From Hyaloscypha bicolor E (taxonomy: Eukaryota; Ascomycota; Leotiomycetes; Helotiales; Hyaloscyphaceae): a DNA stretch of 64,000 nt. Location: the NCBI RefSeq assembly GCF_002865645.1, contig NW_020194557.1, forward strand, positions 1-64,000, given 5' to 3'. The notes beneath the pieces were generated by a model. It saw nothing but the letters and a program-made list of their open reading frames with translations. It was not told the DNA's origin and made no database searches. Below are positions 57,399 through 64,000 of the stretch, in pieces; the stretch's first letter is position 1, and each line of letters opens with the position of its first letter. A program made the position numbers and the translations under genes.

Positions 57399-59220
57399 AT
57401 GGAGAGCAATTCTGGTGAAAAGATGGATTATAGTGCTTGGAGCCAGGAGAATTTAATTCAGCGCGTGACACAGCTTGAAGCTGAGTTGAAGGCTCAGAAT
57501 CGAAGGTCTCGTTACTCCCCCCTCCTCCATCCCAGTTCCAAATGCTGATGGATACAGCTTAATATCTACACCTCCTCCTCCTGTAGAGAAGAAATCCTGG
57601 AAAAAGCCACGCAATGAACGTGTCTTCGACCCCTCAAAATACAACACCCGTCTCATTGCGCTCAAGCTCGCCTACCTCGGGAAACGCTACAACGGATTCG
57701 AGCACCACTCCAACCAAACCACTCCTCTTCCTACCATTGAAGAGGAGCTCTGGAAAGCGCTGAATAAAGCGAGGTTGATCTTTCCGCAAAGAGCGAATCC
57801 GATGAGTCCTGGGGAGGTGAATTGGGAGGGTTGTGAGTATAGCAAGTGTGGAAGGACTGATAGAGGGGTGAGTGCTTTTGGACAGGTTATTGGGATTCGG
57901 GTGAGGAGTAATAGGCCGTTGCCGAAGAAGAAAAAGGGAGCTGTGGCCGAGGGCGCGGAGGAAGTAGAGAAGGGCCCGGCCGCGAACGAATTTAACACTC
58001 TCCCTCGAGAGAACGCTGTCGAGATGGCGTCTCCAGCTCTCGCGCCGTCAAGACCTAAATCCAAGGGCCTTCCTTCAGAATCTCTTGGACTTGACGATCC
58101 GGATTTGGAAGAGACCCTCAACTTCGACCCTGTTGGGCAGGAAATTCCCTATCCTTCCCTTTTGAACCGTCTCCTGCCTCCAGATATCAGAATCCTAGCC
58201 TGGTGCCCAGCACCACCACTCGACTTCTCAGCACGCTTCTCCTGCCGCGAACGCCGCTACCGCTATTTCTTCACGCAGCCAGCCTTCGTACCAACTCCTC
58301 ACCATCTGGAGCACCCTTCCTCAAATTCCCCAAAAGTGAAAGATGGTTGGCTGGATATAGCTGCTATGAGGGAAGCAGCAAAAATGTTCGAAGGACTACA
58401 CGATTTCAGGAATTTCTGTAAGATTGATGCTGGGAAGCAGATCAGTAATTTTGAGCGGAGGATGTTCTATGCGGATATTGAGGAAGTGGAGGACTCGACG
58501 AATGAGTTGGGTTTTGTTAATGGAACGGAATTTGTCCCTTCCGGAAGTTTGGAAAAGGTATATCCAAAGATTTACACGTTTAACTTGCATGGATCTGCAT
58601 TTTTGTGGCACCAGGTACGGTGTATGGTTTCTATCTTGTTCTTGGTTGGACAGGGTTTGGAAAAGCCTTCTATTGTCTCGGAGCTTTTGGATGTGGAAAA
58701 GAACCCTAGGAGGCCGACGTATGAGATGGCGTCAGATACGCCACTTGTGCTCTGGGATTGCATTTTCCCAAGAGAAGATGATCCGGAGAGGAAGGATGCT
58801 ATGCAGTGGTTGCATGTTGGTGATGGTCCTGCAGCTGGGGGTGCAAAATATGGAACTACGGGCTTAATGGATGATCTGTGGAAGGTTTGGAGAGAGAGGA
58901 AGATTGATGAGATGTTGGCGGCGAGTTTGGTTGATACTGTGTCCAGGCAGGGGAACAGGGTAGAGGAGTTGGAAGCGGGGAATGGGAAGAAAGGGAGCAA
59001 AAGTCAGAAGGTATTTGATGGTGGGAATGTCCCGAGGCTGCAGGGTACTTATATTCCTGTGATGAAGAAGCCGGTGATGGATGCCGTGGATGTCATTAAT
59101 GAGAAGTACGCAGTGCGGAAGGGCTTTGAGAGTGCTGAAGACTTGAAGTTGCAGGGATTTAGGAGGTTAGGTAAATCTTCTGGAGGAGAGACGCCTATCG
59201 CTGAAGATGCAGATGAATAG
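57399..59220 (+). CDS. DEG1: tRNA pseudouridine synthase Deg1/Pus3, frame broken at a C6 run
   Basis: From the ATG at 57399 (MESNSGEKMDYSAWSQENLI) the frame runs through the coiled-coil leader to about 57513. It then needs a one-base shift at the run tactcccccctcctcc (C6 at about 57517-57522) to continue as SSIPVPNADGYSLIST and on to the stop at 59220. With five C instead of six, the protein is continuous and about 606 residues long. Family parts: YNTRLIALKLAYLGKRYNGF, the catalytic aspartate in KCGRTDRGVSAFGQV, PPLDFSARFSCRERRYRYFF, FEGLHDFRNFCKIDAGKQ and FLWHQVRCMVSILFLVGQGL. Deg1 modifies uridines 38 and 39 of tRNA anticodon arms. No ordinary intron bridges the break, so it is either a sequence error or a real lesion in a normally conserved gene. 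Confidence 0.88.
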
Positions 59221-59396
59221 TAGAACCGGATACCCATCAAAGCTAACTTTTCCATAACTTTCATTGACCAGATCATCCGGAACTGCCATTTGCTAAATCG
59301 GATATCCCCCATCATCTTTAATATCACGATTTAGGTGGGAGATTTAGTCATCCCTTTTGTCCATATAACGCCATAATTCGTGTAAGCCCTACTCTT

Positions 59397-60068
59397 TCAC
59401 CCCGCCTTCTCCTCGGGTTCAAACAAACATCCCCTGACCCCCCTCCAAACAGTCTCCAAAATCTGCCTTCTCGGTAACAACCGCGGGAAAACAACCACGA
59501 CACTCTCTTCCCCCTCCACCACCACAACCAAATAATACCTCACCTCAAACCCTCGGAAGGCTTCATTAACAAAGATATCCTGGATCTTCTCCGTCGGTAT
59601 GAATCTTGTCGTTGAGCCAGATAGGAACGTAGATGACGACGAAGAGGTCTGAATTCCTAGGCCGCGAAGAACAAGCAGAGATTCAGTAGTGTGTAGGCGG
59701 AGAGAGAGCAGGTAGAGGATTGTGAAGGAGGCGGGGAGTAGAACGATGGGTGGGGTGAGGGTCGCGAGGTGGGTGAAGAGGGCGCCGAGGCGCGAGGTGG
59801 TGAGGTTGTAGGCTAGGTACCAGATGAAGGCGTTGGATTGTAGCTGGGGTCGTGAAGAGTAGGGCTCGAGAGGTGTGGAGTAGTCGGAGAGGAGGAACTT
59901 GGAATACAGGAGGAGAAGCACACTGAGACCGATTGTGACGCGTAGGAGGATGGTGAGGCCGAGGAGGAGACGTAAGGGGAGTGTAGGAGGGGGCGAGGTC
60001 GAGACGGTGTATTCGACCGTTGTGGGAGAGGGCCTCCGAGTACGGAGGTGAGGAGCAACTGTTAGCAT
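59397..60068 (-). CDS. GPI-GlcNAc transferase subunit H (PIG-H/Gpi15)
   Basis: A single-exon gene of 223 residues. Two hydrophobic regions (LPLRLLLGLTILLRVTIGL with the following LSVLLLLYS, and TPPIVLLPASFTILYLLSL) form the membrane hairpin. The C-terminal PIG-H domain (PF10181) follows: TESLLVLRGLGIQTSS, TRFIPTEKIQDIFVNEAFRG, FEVRYYLVVVVEGEESVVVV, FPRLLPRRQILETVWRGVRG. PIG-H is part of the ER complex that makes GlcNAc-phosphatidylinositol, the first step of GPI-anchor synthesis. It is convergent with the pseudouridine synthase gene, 176 bp apart, and followed on its 5' side by the Hub1 gene on the same strand. Confidence 0.93.
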   Translation of the reverse strand: MLTVAPHLRTRRPSPTTVEYTVSTSPPPTLPLRLLLGLTILLRVTIGLSVLLLLYSKFLLSDYSTPLEPYSSRPQLQSNAFIWYLAYNLTTSRLGALFTHLATLTPPIVLLPASFTILYLLSLRLHTTESLLVLRGLGIQTSSSSSTFLSGSTTRFIPTEKIQDIFVNEAFRGFEVRYYLVVVVEGEESVVVVFPRLLPRRQILETVWRGVRGCLFEPEEKAG

Positions 60069-60353
60069 GGCTGCTTGCGTGGCTTGGAGGTATGGGGAGG
60101 CGTCGACATCGAGGGAGAGGCGACGTCTTGGAGAGGTCGAAATTAAAGCTGTCAGGGGAGCTTATCGATAAGAAAAAGTTTACAGCCTCACGGAAGACAA
60201 CACTAAGATCCAGATCCAATAGTATCAGAGAGCTCTTCGGATTCAAGCTAGAGTCGAAAGGGGGTTCTTATTGTAGCCTGTTGAGCTGGTATCAGATGTG
60301 CCTTTTGAAAACCCTCTCTCCATAACGCCGAACTCATGCAACTCCTCATCCAT

Positions 60354-60992
60354 TTACTCCCCAGTGTCAATCTCCAAATCGATCTGTACGCCATTGCTGA
60401 CCCCATAATCCTCCAAAGTTAACTGATCCTTGAACGGTCTCTCTCCTTGCCTTTTCAGCAAAATTTCATGCGGTTGTCTCCCAATCCTCGCCGCCACCTG
60501 CGCCTTGAACAACTTAATCGGATCTGAAGCCAAGCACGGAATAGCAGCCTTTGTTCCCAGCCTGTCATTAACATGCACAATAATCATAGGCTCTCCATGC
60601 GAAGTTTCTGGAGCAGGAGCCGGTGCACGCTCTGGTGGTTTGCTCGTGTCCGCGCTCTTGTCCTCCCCATTCTTCTTAGGCGGTCCAAATTTGTCTGCCA
60701 CGCCGAACTTGTCTTCCACTGATGCGCCCTTGCTCTCCGGTTGTCGTTCTCGTCGAGGCGACCGTGATCTGTTCCTGTAGCCTCGTTCTAATCTCTTCTC
60801 TCCTCCTTCACGGTCATCTTTGCGCTTTTCTTTCCACTTGAAGCCTCCGCTGCCTCTTGGTCTGTCACGGCGGTTTCGATTGTCTCGAATGTGGTCGTTC
60901 TCGTCACGTCTCCGAGGCGATCTGCTTCGTCTCCTTGACGGTCCGTCGCGGGCAGGTGGTGGTGAGCGCGATCTTGACTTACGGCCCGCCAT
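60354..60992 (-). CDS. HUB1: Hub1/UBL5 ubiquitin-like protein with RS-rich N-terminal extension
   Basis: The ATG giving MAGRKSRSRSPPPARDG yields 212 residues; an ATG 12 codons upstream is also in frame but looks unused. The last 75 or so residues are a Hub1 domain: MIIVHVNDRLGTKAAIPCLA, DPIKLFKAQVAARIGRQPHE, ILLKRQGERPFKDQLTLEDY and GVQIDLEIDTGE. Hub1 binds spliceosomal proteins such as Snu66 non-covalently and affects alternative splice-site use. It lacks the diglycine end used for conjugation, and none is seen here. The N-terminal 130 residues are a low-complexity Arg/Ser/Asp region (SRSPRRRDENDHIRD, RNRSRSPRRERQ) like the RS domains of splicing factors. Together they make a splicing-directed protein, in contrast to the 73-residue Hub1 of yeasts. 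Confidence 0.88.
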   Translation of the reverse strand: MAGRKSRSRSPPPARDGPSRRRSRSPRRRDENDHIRDNRNRRDRPRGSGGFKWKEKRKDDREGGEKRLERGYRNRSRSPRRERQPESKGASVEDKFGVADKFGPPKKNGEDKSADTSKPPERAPAPAPETSHGEPMIIVHVNDRLGTKAAIPCLASDPIKLFKAQVAARIGRQPHEILLKRQGERPFKDQLTLEDYGVSNGVQIDLEIDTGE

Positions 60993-62324
60993 GTTGGTTT
61001 GATGGTCGAGGTGTGATGGTGGAAGCAAGGCTGCGGCGGCCTTTGAAATTTTGTATTGACTCGCTCTAGCGTGAACTCGGCTCTGGACTGACTCATGATG
61101 CCGACCACAACCACGTGTTCGGCTCCCTCGAAGTCGCTTCGAGATCGCTAACCCCTGAACCCCTGAACAACATCATTAGAGCCTCAAAACCGATATCCAA
61201 AGGCAAGGTCGATTTACTCACACTAGAGCCATAGGAGGACTTCACAAGACAATTTCGACCAATCCAAATGCTGAAATCCGTTTGAACTATGATGCTCGAA
61301 CTGGGGAAGGAAAATCTTGAACATGTGCACCAATGGGAATTAAAGTATCGAGATACTAAAGCATGTCTAAAGAGGACAAGAGTTTGTGGTAAAGATACTG
61401 TTAGATGATGCTCTCATTGTCTTGGTTCGCTTCTACTTTATCGCATACTCTATTGTTTCTGACACGGCCTCAATTCAAAGAGTTTCATTGCACTTCGCAC
61501 TACCACTGCCTCTCGCCCTATTCCTCTTTGGGACTTTCGTTGGTAACCTTGGCCCTCACTTTATTCCTCCTTGAAAACTTCCTAAGGGCTTTACAAGGCT
61601 TGAAATACACACTAGTGCGCTCAATCTTTCCTCCCCCTCTTACTACAAGTTGGACTATTTAGCGAGGGCCACCCCTGCGGCCGCATCGTGTGCTTGTGGC
61701 GACAGCGTTTCTCCTCGGTACACTGAGTTGACAAAGACAACATCTCTCAGCCTAGAACTTGAGCAGCCGGAGAGTGGAAAAGAATCGAATTTTCACGTCT
61801 GCAGCATGCGTTGAGGAGCAGGTTGAAGTCTAGATCTCATGCCGGGTCCTACGATTCATGCTTCAATAGTCTCTGCCCACAACTCAGAAGTTTGCAATGC
61901 AGCAAACTGTCCGGTTCCACCAGCTTTTATGATGACAAATCCCTTTGGGTCCTGCAAAAAAAGAGAGCCCTTCCTTGGTTTGCCATTCCTACATCCAGAG
62001 AATTGTAAAGGAACACAATAAAATTCCGATCTCTGGTTTCATGCTTGTCAATTCAACTGCCTCGACGAAGTCACTCCTCCCAGGCACCATGGAGAGAGTT
62101 TATTTTGAGAACTCAAGCTCTCTATTCTGAAATTTGGCTTCGCGAGTTACCCCATCGGCTGATTACCCAACCCCTCTCTCCGCTTCCGCCTTCAAGCGGA
62201 GTATTCGTAGTCTCGGCTAGAGTATCCTGAAGACTCCGATGCGGAGCTGAAGCCTTATCGATGCATTTATTCCATCGAGTCTTCTATTCCAGTTCTAGAC
62301 AACCACAAGCAAAGATATCTCAAG
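60993..62324. other. Long intergenic region
   Basis: About 1.3 kb between the Hub1 gene and the unrecognised plus-strand gene at 62325. Frames are short and lack family signatures. No repeat or RNA gene is apparent. Confidence 0.4.
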
Positions 62325-63218
62325 ATGCCTCTCAAACGACACGTCATAGAAGTCCAAGGGGGCGCCACTCACATCCGCTTTAGCAGGATCGAGACCCCGC
62401 CTTCCTCCTCAGTCATCGATTTCAACGACATGCTCAAGTCTACTACTCCCGAAGTCACACCTAAGGCGCGTGAAGTAGATCGAGAAGGAATGCTTCTTGC
62501 AAAGTTCAGAAAGGCAAGCTCTCCTCCCTTCCAAATATCACTCTCAGCCTAACACGAATACAGGCACAAATCGCGATGGTTGACGGAGACCTTAAGCTTT
62601 GTCACCGACTATGCATAGAGCTGATCAACTCCGCAAACCTCACCACAGCTTTGAAGATCGAGACCATCCAGGTGATGGCGATGATTGTCCCTTTCGACCA
62701 GGGAATGGGTTACCTCGAGGACGCGGCCAGATTAGTCGATAATAAGAGAAAGGAGGAACCGGAAGAGTTGCTTTGGCTCGGATTGGAATTAACAACACGC
62801 GACCAAATCTGGAAAATTGCCAAATTCCAAGGCGCGATCAAGTTCCCCCGCGAGGCTATATTCGGCGATCCGCATGTAGCTGCACGCGACAAAAACTTCA
62901 AGAGGAGCACAGTATTGACTAAAAAGAGAGTTCAATTCCATGATGAAGCAACTCAGCAACAGATTGGAGATCCTGTGAAGCGAATGGTGCGGGTTCAGGA
63001 AGAGATTGCCAAGGTTCAAGTTTACGGACCGAACAGGTATGTGGTATGTGCAAGGTAGACACTCTTGGTCAAGCAGAGCTAACATTTGCAAAAGGCCGAT
63101 GAGAATATCTAGCTGCCCGAAAACACTCTATCGTGCACCCAGGCTACGCAAATCCATCTTAACCCTCAGACTCAGAGAGGACCTTAAGCCAAAATACGCT
63201 TGTTCTCCATGCCCTTGA
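62325..63218 (+). CDS. Unrecognised protein, helical, two introns
   Basis: Three exons (62325-62513, 62564-63036, 63095-63218) give 261 residues. The first intron appears to be GC-AG (AAG|GCAAGC ... CAG|GCACAA): this join keeps the frame and gives LLAKFRKAQIAMVDGD. The protein begins MPLKRHVIEVQGG and has no signal peptide or membrane segment. The central part is amphipathic and helical (LKLCHRLCIELINSANLTTA, KIETIQVMAMIVPFD), followed by a charged stretch (RSTVLTKKRVQFHDEATQQQ). The third exon is less certain; without that splice the frame ends at 63056 (GPNRYVVCAR). I do not recognise a domain, and no neighbour suggests a role. Confidence 0.55.
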
Positions 63219-63736
63219 TCATAGAATGGCTTTGTGTGGAGACATACATACCGGGTAGAGGCGTTACTTGTTCTCTTGTCTTTAAGCGATCATCAGAAGT
63301 TATTGATCGGAGGCATGCAATGGACATTCGGTGGATGAGAGTTCAGCCATAGGGGAGCGCGCTGTTTACTGCTGTGTAGGATACTGACTATAAATGGATT
63401 ACGATGCAGTAGACCAAATGATGCCAGATGTTTAACTGGGCTCTGTGTCGCCCTTGGGGCAAGAATGGGAAGAGCAACGCTGGTTGCAGTAATGACAAAT
63501 CACAGCAATGGCAACACGAGGCAGCCGTGGAAGGACTTGGGATTGGAAACGGGTCATTTGGATTGCGGTTTTTTTTATGTAATGCAAAAGCACCATCCGA
63601 CGCCTCCGATCATGAATCTGGAAAGAAGTACCCGGACAACCACCGCCTTTACGCCAGATTATGAACACCCAACACGACGCCGCGAAATCTTGAAGAACTT
63701 GAAGCATTATGATACAGAATGAAAGTCAGATGACGA
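63219..63736. other. Intergenic, convergent ends
   Basis: About 520 bp between the 3' ends of the plus-strand unrecognised gene and the minus-strand partial gene. The overlapping frames here on both strands mirror each other and are not convincing. Confidence 0.4.
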
Positions 63737-64000
63737 TCAGTTCTTGCTCTTCTTCTTTTTCTTCTCCAACTTCTCGACGCTGTCTTCGTGTTTCCGCTTC
63801 TTGCCACTGCTCTCAGGGGTAATGGGTTCCGCAGCCTTGTCTTTCTTCTGATTTTTAACGACGGCCGGCGTTCCATCCTCGTTGATCTTGATCAGTCCTT
63901 TTGCCATCTTCTTCTTATACTTCTTAAGACTAAGACCTGCCGCCTCCGCAAGCCTCACATCGGGGTCTTCGGTGGGCAGAACAGCTGTGGAACCGGAAGC
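63737..64000 (-). CDS. Partial gene, lysine-rich C-terminus, runs off the right edge
   Basis: The minus-strand frame is open from the window edge to the stop at 63737 and so lacks its N-terminus. The visible 87 residues read TEDPDVRLAEAAGLSLKKYK, then KMAKGLIKINEDGTPAVVKN, and end in a poly-lysine tail (KLEKKKKKSKN), as seen in nucleolar and ribosome-biogenesis proteins. I do not recognise the family. The frame may begin further right with more exons. Confidence 0.6.
   Translation of the reverse strand, partial: ASGSTAVLPTEDPDVRLAEAAGLSLKKYKKKMAKGLIKINEDGTPAVVKNQKKDKAAEPITPESSGKKRKHEDSVEKLEKKKKKSKN

Overview
The window looks like nuclear DNA of a filamentous ascomycete (Pezizomycotina; a Leotiomycete would fit, but that is only an inference). 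Genes are monocistronic and carry short introns (about 45-130 nt) with GT..AG and occasional GC..AG borders. The gene content is typically fungal: a Zn2Cys6 regulator, old yellow enzyme, a CmcJ/GA4-desaturase-like oxygenase, and a PARP-E2 fusion. Exon joins were worked out by hand from splice consensus, reading frame and family conservation. Every multi-exon model listed as intact sums to a whole number of codons. No tRNA, rRNA, CRISPR or intact transposon was found.

Left part, about 1-27 kb: gene-sparse and accessory in character. It holds three related C2H2 zinc-finger regulator genes (3.75-4.88, 6.90-7.91 and 22.60-23.73 kb, all on the minus strand). Between them lies a compact tryptophan/kynurenine catabolic group: a Zn2Cys6 regulator (9.5-11.8 kb), a salicylate-hydroxylase-type FAD monooxygenase (12.1-13.5 kb), indoleamine 2,3-dioxygenase (14.3-15.65 kb) and a divergently transcribed kynureninase (16.1-17.6 kb). 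A CGG-rich palindromic block sits in the promoter shared by the last two. A small RidA-family gene lies 3 kb further on. Decayed genes sit alongside: a frameshifted multi-pass membrane protein (18.1-19.9 kb) and a glycosyltransferase-like gene with an in-frame stop and a frameshift (25.4-27.1 kb).

Right part, about 27.7-64 kb: mostly conserved housekeeping genes, often in divergent pairs. In order: a Cog7-like Golgi tether subunit, a PARP6/8-type ADP-ribosyltransferase fused to a UBE2Q-type E2 domain, an Sds3/Dep1-like HDAC subunit, old yellow enzyme, a CmcJ-like 2-oxoglutarate oxygenase, a large AT-hook protein, proteasome subunit Rpn6 divergent from the rRNA-processing WD protein Sof1, Pol III subunit Rpc9 divergent from PRPP synthetase, a secreted IgE-binding-like protein, an atypical Rho-like GTPase divergent from tRNA pseudouridine synthase Deg1/Pus3, the GPI-GlcNAc transferase subunit PIG-H, a Hub1 ubiquitin-like protein with an RS-rich extension, an unrecognised protein, and a lysine-tailed protein that runs off the right edge.

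The metabolic logic of the left cluster is inferred. IDO opens the tryptophan ring to N-formylkynurenine and kynureninase releases anthranilate (or 3-hydroxyanthranilate). The FAD monooxygenase is a natural candidate for the next ring hydroxylation, and the Zn2Cys6 protein for pathway control.
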